Shown: piece by piece, positions 41,932-51,481 of the stretch
How the letters are laid out: each line of letters starts with the position of its first letter
Position numbering within the stretch: the first letter of the stretch is position 1
Assembly (NCBI RefSeq): GCF_014649835.1
Contig: NZ_BMTU01000016.1
Location: 90,871-154,870 of the forward strand
Direction of reading: 5' to 3'
DNA length: 64,000 nt
From: Streptomyces pilosus
Lineage (GTDB): Bacteria; Actinomycetota; Actinomycetes; Streptomycetales; Streptomycetaceae
Notes under the pieces: generated by a model
What the model was told of the DNA's origin: nothing
Databases searched by the model: none
What the model saw: only the letters and a program-made list of their open reading frames with translations
Program-made: the position numbers and the translations under genes

Positions 41932-43617
41932 TCAGGCGTCGATGATGACGGGGATGATGAGGGGCTTGCGGCGATGGGTGCGGAACGCCCAGTTCGCCAC
42001 GGCGCGCGCGAGGAGCTGTTCGAGTTGGCGCGCGTCCCCGACGCCCTCCTCGGCCGCGGTGGCCAGGGTCTTCTCGATGACGGGGACGACCGGCTCGAAG
42101 GTGGCGTCGTCGTGGACGAAGCCGCGGGCCAGGAAGTCGGGGGGTTCGGTCAGTGCGCCGGTGTCCGCGTCGACGATCGCCACCACCGTGACCACGCCTT
42201 CGGCGGCGAGGGTGAGACGGTCCTTGAGGGACGCCTCGGTGGCGCCGCCGACTTCCATGCCGTCCACGTACACGTTGCCGGCGGGGACCTTGCCGGTGAT
42301 GGACGCGCGCCCGTCGACCAGGTCGACGACGACGCCGTCCTCGGCGATGACGACCCGGTCGGGGTCCACGCCGGTACGGATGGCGAGGTCGCCGTTGGCC
42401 CGCAGGTGGCGCCATTCGCCGTGCACGGGCATGACGTTGCGGGGGCGGACGATGTTGTAGCAGTAGACGAGTTCGCCGGCGCTGGCGTGCCCGGAGACGT
42501 GCACCTTGGCGTTGCCCTTGTGGACCACGTGGGCGCCCCACCGGGTGAGTCCGTTGATCACCCGGTAGATGGCGTTCTCGTTGCCGGGGATGAGGGAGCT
42601 GGCGAGCAGGACGGTGTCGCCCTTGCCGATGCGGATCATGTGGTCGCGGTTGGCCATCCGTGACAGCGCGGCCATCGGTTCGCCCTGGGAGCCGGTGCAC
42701 ACCAGTGTGACCTTGTGGTCCGGGAGCTTCTCCAGCTCCTTCGTGCTCACGACCAGACCGGAGGGGACCTTCAGATAGCCCAGGTCGCGGGCGATGCCCA
42801 TGTTGCGGACCATCGACCTGCCGACGAAGGCGACCTTGCGGCCGTGCTGGTGGGCGGCGTCCAGGACCTGCTGGATGCGGTGCACGTGGCTGGCGAAGCT
42901 GGAGACGATGACCCGGCGCGGCGCGGTGCGCATCACCTGCTCGATCGCCGGGTTCAGTTCCCGCTCGGAGGTGGTGAAGCCGGGCACCTCGGCGTTGGTG
43001 GAGTCGGTGAGGAACAGGTCCACGCCCTCCTCGCCGAGACGGGCGAAGGCGCGCAGATCGGTGATGCGGTCGTCGAGGGGGAACTGGTCCATCTTGAAGT
43101 CGCCGGTGTGCAGCACCATGCCGGCCCGGGTGCGGATCGCGACCGCGAGGCTGTCCGGGATGGAGTGGTTGACCGCCACGAACTCGCAGTCGAAGGGCCC
43201 GAAGCCGCGCCGTTCGCCCTCCCGCACCCGCACCGTGCGCGGCCGGATGCCGTGCTCCTTGAGCTTGGCCTCCAGGAACGCCAGTGTCAGCTTGGAGCCG
43301 ACGACGGGAATGTCGCGCCGCTCGCGCAGCAGGTACGGCACGCCGCCGATGTGGTCCTCGTGGCCGTGGGTGAGAACCACGGCCACGATGTCGTCCAGCC
43401 GGTCCCGGATCGAGGTGAAGTCCGGCAGGATCACGTCCACGCCGGGCTGGGTCTCCTCGGGGAACAGCACCCCGCAGTCGACGATGAGCAGCTTGCCCGC
43501 GTGCTCGAAGACGGTCATGTTGCGGCCGATCTCGCCCAGGCCGCCCAGGGCGACGACCCGCAGCCCTCCTTCGGGAAGGGGCGGGGCGGCTTTCAGCTCG
43601 GGGTGCGGATGACTCAT
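41932..43617 (-). CDS. Ribonuclease J (probable second copy)
   Basis: 561-residue metallo-beta-lactamase/beta-CASP ribonuclease involved in RNA decay and 5' maturation. The N-terminus MSHPHPELKAAPPLPEGGLRVVALGGLGEIGRNM, metal motif LTHGHEDHIGG, ATGDFKMDQ-like TGDFKMDQFP, DSTNAE, SHVHRIQQ, GSQGEPMAALSRMANRD and SGHASAGE are all kept. Length equals that of the usual Streptomyces enzyme. Its accessory surroundings, with no dap genes nearby, suggest a paralogue rather than the housekeeping copy. ATG at 43617 gives the expected start. Confidence 0.9.
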   Translation of the reverse strand: MSHPHPELKAAPPLPEGGLRVVALGGLGEIGRNMTVFEHAGKLLIVDCGVLFPEETQPGVDVILPDFTSIRDRLDDIVAVVLTHGHEDHIGGVPYLLRERRDIPVVGSKLTLAFLEAKLKEHGIRPRTVRVREGERRGFGPFDCEFVAVNHSIPDSLAVAIRTRAGMVLHTGDFKMDQFPLDDRITDLRAFARLGEEGVDLFLTDSTNAEVPGFTTSERELNPAIEQVMRTAPRRVIVSSFASHVHRIQQVLDAAHQHGRKVAFVGRSMVRNMGIARDLGYLKVPSGLVVSTKELEKLPDHKVTLVCTGSQGEPMAALSRMANRDHMIRIGKGDTVLLASSLIPGNENAIYRVINGLTRWGAHVVHKGNAKVHVSGHASAGELVYCYNIVRPRNVMPVHGEWRHLRANGDLAIRTGVDPDRVVIAEDGVVVDLVDGRASITGKVPAGNVYVDGMEVGGATEASLKDRLTLAAEGVVTVVAIVDADTGALTEPPDFLARGFVHDDATFEPVVPVIEKTLATAAEEGVGDARQLEQLLARAVANWAFRTHRRKPLIIPVIIDA

Positions 43618-43885
43618 ACCCTGACGGTACCCGGAGTGGGGGAGGGGTGATCCATCGCCTGTGTGCTCTCCACTTCCCGGCGGATCAGATCGCCGGGAGG
43701 AACGGGCAGGGGTGACAGCGGTATCACCCGTGGCGGGGGCGGCCCACACGTGAGCCACACCGTCCAGCCCGTCGCCGGTCTGCTGTCCCACCAGCGGACT
43801 GCGGACCTGACCCCGGTACGGCAGATGCGACCACGGAGCCGTGTCGAAGCCTGAGGCGCCTCACCACCTGGCGTGCGCGAGCTCG

Positions 43886-44491
43886 TCAGCGGCGGCGGGC
43901 GTAGTGGCGCTGGGCCTTGGCCCGGTTACCGCAGCCGCTCATCGAGCACCAGCGCCGGGTGCCGTTCTTGGACACGTCGTAGAAGTGCAGGACGCATTGC
44001 GGGTTGCCGCAGGCGCGGATGCGGTCGGGGCGGTCGGCGAGCAGCCGCAGGAAGTCGGCGGTGGCGGTCCATGCCGGCAGCCAGGCCGGGTCGTCCACCT
44101 CGGCCACCGTGCTCGGCCCGTCGGGGCGCAGGACCTGCCGCAGTCGGCCATGGGCGAGGACGTCGTTGACGGCCGTGAGGGCGGCGGGAGAGGGGTGTGC
44201 CGGGTCGGTGACGGCCTCATCGAGCGCGGCTCGGGCCTGGTGGAGCCGTTCTTGGGTGTCGTGGTCGGCCGGGACGGAGATGCCGCCAAGGGCTTCGCGG
44301 ACCGGAGGCGTGTTCAGCCACAGCGCGGTTCCCTCGAGGGAGCCAAGGAGGTCGTGCCGGCCCGCGGTGTCGATCCAGCGGGTGTTGAGCAGGTCGACGG
44401 CGAGCGGTTCGCCGGTCAGCGGCCTGGGGTCGGATTCAGCGGGTGACGGCACGGAGCGGGTCCCTTCGTGGGGCGGCATCACCCCACCCAC
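43886..44491 (-). CDS. CGNR zinc-finger / ABATE-domain regulator
   Basis: 201-residue putative regulator with an N-terminal ABATE domain (LAVDLLNTRWIDTAGRHDLL) and a C-terminal CGNR zinc finger (RACGNPQCVLHFYDVSKNG to CSMSGCGNRAKAQRHYARR). GTG at 44491 or ATG at 44479 are both possible starts. It is divergent from the VOC gene at 44.6 kb, with a palindrome between them, so it probably controls that operon and itself. Confidence 0.85.
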   Translation of the reverse strand: MGGVMPPHEGTRSVPSPAESDPRPLTGEPLAVDLLNTRWIDTAGRHDLLGSLEGTALWLNTPPVREALGGISVPADHDTQERLHQARAALDEAVTDPAHPSPAALTAVNDVLAHGRLRQVLRPDGPSTVAEVDDPAWLPAWTATADFLRLLADRPDRIRACGNPQCVLHFYDVSKNGTRRWCSMSGCGNRAKAQRHYARRR

Positions 44492-44494
44492 GAT

Positions 44495-44520
44495 AACTGG
44501 TCATCCCTTGATCACCGGTT
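44495..44520. promoter_or_regulatory. Operator-like inverted repeat between CGNR and VOC genes
   Basis: Inverted repeat of 11-base arms, AACTGGTCATC and GATCACCGGTT, with 9 of 11 pairs matched and a 4-base spacer, in the 113-bp divergent promoter region. It is a candidate binding site for the CGNR regulator. The right half shares TCACCGGTTGA with operator 2 at 37683-37703. Confidence 0.5.
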
Positions 44521-44604
44521 GACGGGCCTCTACCTAACCACTAACTTCAATTTTGCCGGTTACGAGAGTGGCTCGTGGCCCCGAACTGAGGCAGTTGATC
44601 GACC

Positions 44605-45060
44605 ATGAGCAAGACGAAGAACCTGCAGACCGGACACGTCGCACTGAACGTCACGGACGTGGACCGGTCGCTCGCCTTCTACCGCGCCGTCTTCGATCTC
44701 GAGGTGATGGCGGAGGGCAAGGAGGACGGCCGCCGCTGGGCCTTCCTAGGCCGCGACAACCGTCTGCTCGTGACGCTCTGGCAGCAGAGCGAGGGCACGT
44801 TCGCCACTGACCGTCCGGGACTGCACCACCTCTCCTTCCAGGTCGACAGCGTCGAGGAGATCAAGGACGCCGAGGAGGTACTGCGCGGGCTCGGCGCCGA
44901 GTTTGCCTACGAGGGCGTCGTACCGCACGGCGAGAACGCCTCCTCCGGCGGCATCTTCTTCACCGACCCCGACGGCATCCGTCTGGAGATCTACGCCCCG
45001 ACCGGCGCCGACCCCGCCGACGCCCCGACCCCCGGCGCCCCCACTTGCGGTTTCTTCTAG
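44605..45060 (+). CDS. VOC-family protein (glyoxalase/dioxygenase fold)
   Basis: 151-residue protein of the vicinal-oxygen-chelate superfamily. Paired beta-alpha-beta units are seen; metal ligands can be placed at His in TGHVALNVTDV, His in GLHHLSFQVD and Glu in GIRLEIYAP. It is first in a run of four + strand genes with an FMN-fold protein, ferredoxin and ferredoxin reductase, suggesting an oxidative pathway on an unknown substrate. Confidence 0.85.
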   Translation: MSKTKNLQTGHVALNVTDVDRSLAFYRAVFDLEVMAEGKEDGRRWAFLGRDNRLLVTLWQQSEGTFATDRPGLHHLSFQVDSVEEIKDAEEVLRGLGAEFAYEGVVPHGENASSGGIFFTDPDGIRLEIYAPTGADPADAPTPGAPTCGFF

Positions 45061-45163
45061 GCCGCACCGACGGCTCGAGGTGCCCGCCCGGCCGCGGACA
45101 GCGTCGGACGCGGCCGTCCCACCACCCACCCGACGCTCGTAGAGGGAACGAAAGGAAACCGCC

Positions 45164-46075
45164 GTGGCCACCTATCACAACGGCGAACTCGCGGTCCAGG
45201 AACGAGCCGGGCTCACCGACCAGGCCGGGTTCTCGCTCGGCGGCATTCACGAGACCGTCCCGCCCGTAGCCCGCCAGTTTCTTGCCGAACAGCCGGCGAT
45301 CGTGGTGGGCGCCGCCGACCCGGCGGGCCGCCTCTGGGCCACTCAGCTGGCAGGGGAACCCGGGTTCCTGCGCGTGCCCGACCCCCGCACCCTCGTCATC
45401 GACGCCCTGCCCGTGCCGGAGGACCCGCTCGCCGGTGTCCTCCGCACGGCCCGCGACCTGAGGCTCGGGATGATCGCCATCGAGCCGGCCACCCGGCGCC
45501 GGATGCGGCTCAACGGCCGCGCCCACCGCGACGGCGGCGGCCTGCGCGTCGCACTCGACCAGGTCATCGCCAACTGCCCCAAGTACCTGCAGAAACGGGA
45601 TTACCGCAGGGCGGTCCCCGGTGAGACAGGACCCCGCACGGCCGCCACCGGCCCGGCACTCAGCACCGCGCAACAGGAGAAGGTGCGCCGGGCCGACACG
45701 TTCTTCATCACCACCGCCTCCGACGGCGGCGACGCCGACGCCTCGCACCGCGGCGGCAACCCCGGATTCGTCCAGGTGCTCTCCCCGACCCTGTTGCGCT
45801 GGCCGGACTACGTCGGCAACGCCATGTTCCTGACGCTGGGCAACCTGCTGCTCAACCCCGCGGCAGGCGTCTTCGTGCCCGACTGGGAGACAGGCGCCGC
45901 GCTCCATCTGTCCGGCACCGCGCGGACCGTCTGGGACACCGCGGAGACCGCCCGCACACCAGGTGCCCAGCGGATCGTGGAGTTCTCCGTCGAGGCGGTG
46001 CACGAGGTTTCCTCGGCGTCCCCGCTGCGCTGGAGCGAGCCCGGCTACTCCCGCTTCAACCCGCCGGTCTCCTGA
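45164..46075 (+). CDS. Pyridoxamine-phosphate-oxidase-like FMN protein
   Basis: 303-residue protein of the split-barrel flavin fold, roughly two copies of the barrel. The first half contains EQPAIVVGAADPAGRLWATQLAG and the second contains FITTASDGGDADASHRGGNPGFVQV, both typical of PNPOx-like proteins near flavohaem or ferredoxin partners. GTG at 45164 follows AAAGGAAA. It probably binds FMN and passes electrons to or from the ferredoxin encoded next. Confidence 0.83.
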   Translation: MATYHNGELAVQERAGLTDQAGFSLGGIHETVPPVARQFLAEQPAIVVGAADPAGRLWATQLAGEPGFLRVPDPRTLVIDALPVPEDPLAGVLRTARDLRLGMIAIEPATRRRMRLNGRAHRDGGGLRVALDQVIANCPKYLQKRDYRRAVPGETGPRTAATGPALSTAQQEKVRRADTFFITTASDGGDADASHRGGNPGFVQVLSPTLLRWPDYVGNAMFLTLGNLLLNPAAGVFVPDWETGAALHLSGTARTVWDTAETARTPGAQRIVEFSVEAVHEVSSASPLRWSEPGYSRFNPPVS

Positions 46076-46183
46076 CCCCGGCCCACCCGCCCGCACCCGT
46101 CCCGCGCACCCCGAGGCACGGGGGCGCCCGGCACCACACCGGAGGGGGGCCGGACCCCGCACCCGAAAACAACGGAGCCAGCC

Positions 46184-46381
46184 ATGCATATCACCGTGGA
46201 CATGAACCTCTGCGAGAGCCACGGACAGTGCGTCTTCGCCGCACCGGACATCTTCTCCTTCGACGACGAGGACTACCTGGCCTACGACGCCGCCCCGGCC
46301 GACGCGCTGCGCGACAGGGCCGAGAAAGCCGCCGCCGTCTGCCCGGTGCGCGCCATCACAGTCTCCGCGGGCGCGTCGTGA
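46184..46381 (+). CDS. Small ferredoxin (3Fe-4S type)
   Basis: 65-residue ferredoxin with CESHGQC at residues 10-16 and CPVRAI at the end. The second cysteine of a four-cysteine set is replaced by His, as in ferredoxins that serve cytochromes P450. Its stop codon overlaps the GTG of the reductase gene, so the two are co-translated. No P450 gene is in the window, so the electron acceptor may be the FMN-fold protein or encoded elsewhere. Confidence 0.9.
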   Translation: MHITVDMNLCESHGQCVFAAPDIFSFDDEDYLAYDAAPADALRDRAEKAAAVCPVRAITVSAGAS

Positions 46382-47610
46382 GGCGCCCCGCACCCCGCGA
46401 GATCGTCGTCGTGGGGGCGTCGCTCGCCGGGCTGCGGACGGCCGAGGCCCTGCGCGCCCAAGGCTTCACCGGGAGCCTGACCATCGTCGGCGCCGAACCC
46501 CACCTCCCCTACGACCGGCCGCCGCTCTCCAAGCAGGTGCTGACCGCGCAGCCCGACCCGCCCGGCACCGCGCTGCCGCTGCCCGCCGCCCTGGACGCAC
46601 GCTGGCTGCTCGGCCGCCCCGCAGTGGGCCTCGACCTCACGGCCCGCACCGTCCTCCTCTCCGACGGCACCCGGCTGCCCTACGACGGCCTGGTCCTCGC
46701 CACCGGCTCGGCCGCGCGCGGCACACCGGCCGCCCTGGCCGTACCCCCACGCGGTGTGCTGACGCTCCGGGGGCTGGACGACGCGCTGGCCCTGCGCGCC
46801 GCACTGCTCCCGGGCCGGCGCCTGGTCGTCGTCGGTGCCGGGTTTCTCGGCGGCGAGGTGGCGGCCGCTGCGCGGCAGCGTGGACTCGACGTCACGCTGG
46901 TGGAAGCCGCCGCCCAGCCCCTGGACCGGGCCATTGGCTCCGCCGCAGGCACCTACGTGGGGGACCTTCACCGCGCCGCGGGTATCGACCTGCGCACGCG
47001 CACTACCGTCACCGGCTTCCGCGCCGGGGCGAACGGGCACGTCACCGCCGTCGAACTGACCACCGGCGACACAGTCCGGGCCGACGTGGTCCTGCTGGCG
47101 CTCGGGTCCGTCCCGGCGACCGGCTGGCTGGCCGGCTCCGGCATGGCCGTCGACGGAGGCGTCCACTGCGACCCGTATCTGCGGGCGCTGCGCTCCGACG
47201 GCTCGGTCGTGGACGGGGTGGTGGCCGCGGGTGACGTCGCCCGGGTGCCGCAGCCGCTCGCGGACGGTGCCCGCCTGACCCTCGGCCACTGGACGAACGC
47301 CGTGGAGCAGGGCGCCGCCGCCGCGGCCACGCTGCTTGCGACCGGGACGCCGGCCCCGTTCACGACGGTGCCGTCCTTCTGGTCCGACCTGCACGGCGCG
47401 CGAATCCGCTCGGTGGGCCTGCCCGCGGCCGCGGACGAGGCGCGCATCGTCGAGCACGACCTGGCCGGCCGGCACCTGGAGGTCGCCTACCACCGCCGGG
47501 GCCGGCTGGTCGGCGCCCTCACCATCGGCCGCACGGCCCGGCTGGCGGCATACCGGACGGTGCTGCGCGACCACAGCAAACCGGCGCAGAAACCGGCGTC
47601 AGCGGCCTGA
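46378..47610 (+). CDS. Ferredoxin reductase (FAD/NAD type)
   Basis: 410-residue reductase that passes electrons from NAD(P)H to ferredoxin. The FAD site VVVGASLAGLRTAEALR is at residues 9-25, the second dinucleotide site VVVGAGFLGGEVAAAAR in the middle, and the C-terminal VVAAGDVARVP site closes FAD binding. Start GTG 46378 overlaps the ferredoxin stop as GTGA. It completes a two-protein electron transfer unit. Confidence 0.9.
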   Translation: MRRPAPREIVVVGASLAGLRTAEALRAQGFTGSLTIVGAEPHLPYDRPPLSKQVLTAQPDPPGTALPLPAALDARWLLGRPAVGLDLTARTVLLSDGTRLPYDGLVLATGSAARGTPAALAVPPRGVLTLRGLDDALALRAALLPGRRLVVVGAGFLGGEVAAAARQRGLDVTLVEAAAQPLDRAIGSAAGTYVGDLHRAAGIDLRTRTTVTGFRAGANGHVTAVELTTGDTVRADVVLLALGSVPATGWLAGSGMAVDGGVHCDPYLRALRSDGSVVDGVVAAGDVARVPQPLADGARLTLGHWTNAVEQGAAAAATLLATGTPAPFTTVPSFWSDLHGARIRSVGLPAAADEARIVEHDLAGRHLEVAYHRRGRLVGALTIGRTARLAAYRTVLRDHSKPAQKPASAA

Positions 47611-47869
47611 TCCGAGCCGGGCGGACCTGTACCACCATCACCCGGGCACGGGCCGCTCGTCGCTCTTTGCGACACGCCCCGCTCCCTACCTCCCTCCTTT
47701 GCCGTCCTGCGAGGCCGGCCATCGAGCCTGCTGTGGGAGTACCACGCCTTGCTGGTAGCGGCGCGTGGAGCAAGCCAACATGTGACGCTGCGTCAGGTCG
47801 CGTCATAGTTGCGCCAATCGGTGCCGCATCAGGCGCAGTCTGCCTTGGTCGGTCTGCGACGATGGCGCT

Positions 47870-48202
47870 ATGGACGAGGAAGTCATTCCCATTCTTCGCG
47901 TCGAGGACGCTGCGGCGGCGGTTGTCTGGTACGAGCGGCTGGGCTTCGTGCAGCAGTGGGAGCACCGCTTCGGACCGGGACTTCCCGCGTTCGTCGAGAT
48001 CGCCAGGGGCGGGGTGCGGTTGTTCCTGTCGGAGCACACGGGCGATGCCCGCCCCGACACGCTGGTCTACCTCCGCGTTCGAGATGTCGAGTCCATCGCC
48101 GCCGCCTTCGGTGTGCAGGCAAAGGATGCATCGTGGGCGCGTGAGATCGAGCTGCGCGACCCCGACGGCAACCGGCTGCGGATCGGCACGCCGACCCAAT
48201 GA
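47870..48202 (+). CDS. VOC-family protein, bleomycin-resistance type
   Basis: 110-residue protein with the half-size VOC fold. It begins MDEEVIPILRVEDAAAAVVWYERLGF and ends with RDPDGNRLRIGTPTQ, like proteins that bind or sequester antibiotics such as bleomycin. Active drug binding is not shown by sequence. It has no close operon partner. Confidence 0.83.
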   Translation: MDEEVIPILRVEDAAAAVVWYERLGFVQQWEHRFGPGLPAFVEIARGGVRLFLSEHTGDARPDTLVYLRVRDVESIAAAFGVQAKDASWAREIELRDPDGNRLRIGTPTQ

Positions 48203-48434
48203 CCGTCGGCGTGAGCGCGCGTCAGGGAAGCCGCTCCCATGACTGAGCGAGCACGCGTCCGCGAGCTGCTCGTAGCTCGCGAGCGGCAGCGCTCTGCTCC
48301 CGGTCGACTACCGCATCCCATGCAGTCTCTGTTATGGCGGGCACACGATCTCATTCTCCTCTCGCAGGCGCTTGCCCCGGCCGCCGCCCGCAACCTCCGT
48401 GCGTACTTCACGCCATTGCAGAAAGCAGCCCATC

Positions 48435-49877
48435 ATGAGTGAAGCCTTACGCCACCGTCCCGCACACGCCGTCGTCATCGGCGGCAGTATCGCCGGCATG
48501 CTCGCTGCGGCTGCCCTCACACCGCACGTCGACTCCGTCGAGATCATCGAGGCCCACCAACTGCCCGATGGACCTGAGCCGCGGACCGGCGTGCCTCAGG
48601 CGGTGCACATCCACCTTTTGCAGACCGGCGGCGCCGAGGCCATCAACGATCTACTGCCCGGCAGCATCGACCTCCTGCAAGCCGCCGGCGCCCACCGCAT
48701 ACCGGTGACCACCAACATGGTCATCTACTCACCGGAAGGCTGGTATCGCCGCTGGAAACGTGCCACCCACTACCTGCTCACCGCCAGCCGGGATCTGACC
48801 GACCACATCATCCGGCAACAGGTACTCAAAGACCCTCGCGTCACCGTCCGCACCCACACCAGAGCGATCACACTCCTCGGCACCCGCCACCAGATCACCG
48901 GCGTCCGCGTCCGCGCTGCCGACAACACGGATGTCGACCTGCACGCTGACCTCGTCATCGACGCCTCCGGTCGGGCCTCCCGCACTCCCCAGTGGCTGTC
49001 CCAACTCGGCATCACGGACCTGGCTTCCGACCACATCGACTCCGGACTCGCCTACGCCAGCCGCTTCTACCGCGCTCCGGTCCCCACCCGCGGCTGGCCC
49101 GTGATCGGTGTGCAAGCCGACCCAAGCCTGCCCCGGCCCGGCAACGCAGGCGGCATCCTTCCCATCGAAGACGATCGCTGGCACGTCAGCCTCATGGGAG
49201 CCCCCGGCGGCCAGCCCTCTGGCGAGCCGGGTGCCTTTGCATCCTTTGCCCGCACCTTGCGCCACCCCATCATGGCTGACCTGCTCCAGCATGCCGAACC
49301 ACTGAGCGACGTGCGCGTCACCCACAGCACTGCCAACCGACGCTACTACTACGAACGCCTCACACCATGGCCCGAGGGCCTGGTGGTGCTCGGTGACTCC
49401 GCCGCCGCCTTCAACCCGCTCTACGGCCACGGCATGTCCGTGGCAGCGCAAGGCGCCGTCGCCCTGCGCGATGAGCTCACAACCGGCCTGCTACCCGGTC
49501 TCGCCCGACGCGCTTAGCGCGCCATCGCCCGACGGATCGACACGGCGTGGGCGCTCGCGGTGGGACAAGACATCCACTTTCCCACCACCACCGGCAAGCG
49601 ACCGACGGTTGCCGACCGCCTGTTGCGCCGCTACGTCAGCCGCCTGTCCCGTACGGCCACCGGCTCGTTCCACGCGGCGACAGACCTGACTGATGTACTC
49701 GCTCTCCAAGCGACTCCTACATCCCTCGTCAAACCCCGCGTACTATTGACTGCGCTCGTCGGCCCTTTACGGCCACTTCTTAGCGAACCTCAATTCTCTG
49801 ATGCCGAACACCTCCTTCTGAACCAGCTACGGGAGGCTGCCAAGCACTCACCGGTTTTAGGTGATTCTGGTGAGTGA
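48435..49877 (+). pseudogene. Flavin monooxygenase interrupted by an in-frame amber codon
   Basis: 481-codon frame of a FAD-dependent monooxygenase. The N-terminus has the FAD motif VIGGSIAGMLAAAAL, and VVLGDSAAAFNPLYGHGMSVAA holds the second FAD site. At 49515-49517 the frame reads TAG, exactly where relatives have a CAG-type codon, and then continues open for 120 codons with strong protein character (TAWALAVGQDIHFPTTTGK and onward). A single C-to-T change would explain it. The gene is either inactive, or makes a 360-residue truncated protein. ATG at 48435 is the likely start. Confidence 0.85.
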
Positions 49878-50301
49878 GTGACCGGTTGGGCCTGTAGGTG
49901 TCTGTAGCCGTCGGGGCGGAAGACTCATCGGCTGCGCCTGCGGCTGCGGCCGGGGTCGGAGGTGTTCGGCGTGCCGCTGCACTGGTCGACGCTGGGTGGG
50001 TGGAGTGGCAGGCCGTAGTCGGAAAGTGCTGGTCAGGTGTCCCACTCAGCCACCTGCAGTGAGCATTGGCTGACCACCACTATCACCGGGTTCGCTGCAG
50101 TCAGGTCGCCGAGCGCAGCTGATCCAGTTCGCTGCCGATCGCAGCCAGCACCCCCGGTCGCCATATCGGCGTTGGCCGCCATCCTGGGTCGGACCGGCGC
50201 CTTCGGTACCACTCTCTGGGAGAGTTGCCACCGCTCATCCGACACCAGCCGCTCAAACCCCCTCACCTCCGCTCTCGGCATGACGAAGACCCAGGAGAAT
50301 C
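49878..50301. other. Debris region after the broken monooxygenase
   Basis: About 425 bp with no intact gene. It includes a decayed IS5-type transposase start on the minus strand (50150-50262). The rest is unassigned. Confidence 0.4.
50150..50262 (-). pseudogene. Decayed IS5-type transposase start
   Basis: Minus-strand pieces FERLVSDERWQLSQRVVP and, one frame over, DGGQRRYGDRGCW match the N-terminal region of IS5-family transposases (usual order VSDELW...RVVP...RRRYGDRE). A frameshift separates them and nothing further remains. Confidence 0.65.
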
Positions 50302-50730
50302 TCAGATGCGATTGCGGTGAAGGATGACCCGAACAGCAGCTTCGAACTCACGCACCGCCGAACCGTATTCATCACGAGCCGCAACCCAGGCCGAATCCTG
50401 TCCGTATGAATTTCGAAGCCGGTAATATGCATCCATCAGGCGGGAAGCCTGAGAGCGAAGCTGTTCACTGCCGGGAGTCATGAAGAACTGGGTCGTTACT
50501 TCGTAGCGGAGAGGGTCTGCAACGGTCAGATCTGATACCTCTACACCAGCTATAAAAGCGTCAATGATCTGCCCGCACAGCCGGTTGTACATGGAAGAGA
50601 GTCGCACGCTCACTTCTGCGAGTCGATTCACTTCCTCTTTGCGTCTTTCGACTTTGCGCCGTATTGAATCACCCAAGAGAACTAGAGTTCCACCGAGAAC
50701 TGCTCCAAGCAGTGTCAGTACACTTTGCAC
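50302..50730 (-). CDS. Small membrane-anchored hypothetical protein
   Basis: 142-residue protein with one N-terminal hydrophobic helix (VLTLLGAVLGGTLVLLGDS) followed by a helical, charged domain with RRKVERRKEEVNRLAEVSVRLSS. Codon usage is noticeably less GC-rich than neighbours, suggesting transfer. GTG at 50730 has GGAG upstream at good spacing. The longer frame upstream contains an unrelated hydrolase fragment. No family recognised. Confidence 0.65.
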   Translation of the reverse strand: MQSVLTLLGAVLGGTLVLLGDSIRRKVERRKEEVNRLAEVSVRLSSMYNRLCGQIIDAFIAGVEVSDLTVADPLRYEVTTQFFMTPGSEQLRSQASRLMDAYYRLRNSYGQDSAWVAARDEYGSAVREFEAAVRVILHRNRI

Positions 50731-51481
50731 TACATTACTCCGCGAGGTATTCGTCGTCTCAATTGAATCGCAGGCTGAAGCGCGGGCGCGGCGCGAGCGA
50801 GCGTCATCCGCTTCACCCTCATGACCGGCCAAGCCGTGCAACAGCACGACCGGCTCCCCTGGCCCGCCCCAGTCCCGGGGACAAGCCGAAGTCCGTCGCG
50901 CGCCCCCACACGCTCGGACCACACCACGACTGCCCCCAGGCTTCTCGCAGAAGCGTTGCTATGAAACACCGGCCACGTCCGCGGTGACGGTGCCCTGCGA
51001 CCCCAGCGGGGCAACTCCACTGTCAGACCCAGGTGGCAGTATCACCGAAAGCGAACGCCCTGAGGCGTCCCCAACTCACCTCCACAGCATACGAAGAGGA
51101 GCATTCCCCTTGCGATTGCATGGCGCAGTACCCGGCATCGCCTCAGGTCGCCGGTGTCCGGCTCCTACGCGGACGAGGACACTGCAGGCACCGTCACCGC
51201 GGTCGGTGCCGCCGTCGCGGCGAAGGACGGGGTGTCATGGTGCGGATTCTCGCCGGCCCGGACAGCGGTTGGCGCGTCATCGCCGAGGTCAACGCCCTCC
51301 AGGAGCGAATGGCCCCGAGGCGATGTGCGTCTGGCTGGAGACCGGCTACCGGCTGGCCCAGGCCGAGGACGACCGCGTCGCCATCACCCGCAGCCTCACC
51401 GACCCCTCCATAAGGCTCTGTGGTCGTGCCGCCCGGTGCGGCACGGGCACTGAAACCCCGACACAGGAAGCGCATTGCTTG
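50731..51481. other. Junk-like region before the histone-fold gene
   Basis: About 750 bp containing the hydrolase fragment and, at 51238-51478, a possible frameshifted + strand gene (ILAGPDSGWRVIAEVNALQE, then in the next frame AMCVWLETGYRLAQAEDDRV). The shift lies near 51318. No family recognised and no intact start or end. Confidence 0.35.
50812..50880 (-). pseudogene. N-terminal fragment of an alpha/beta hydrolase
   Basis: About 23 codons reading DWGGPGEPVVLLHGLAGH, the standard first strand and oxyanion region of an alpha/beta hydrolase. It runs directly into unrelated low-GC DNA of the membrane-protein gene, so only the start survives. Confidence 0.6.
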
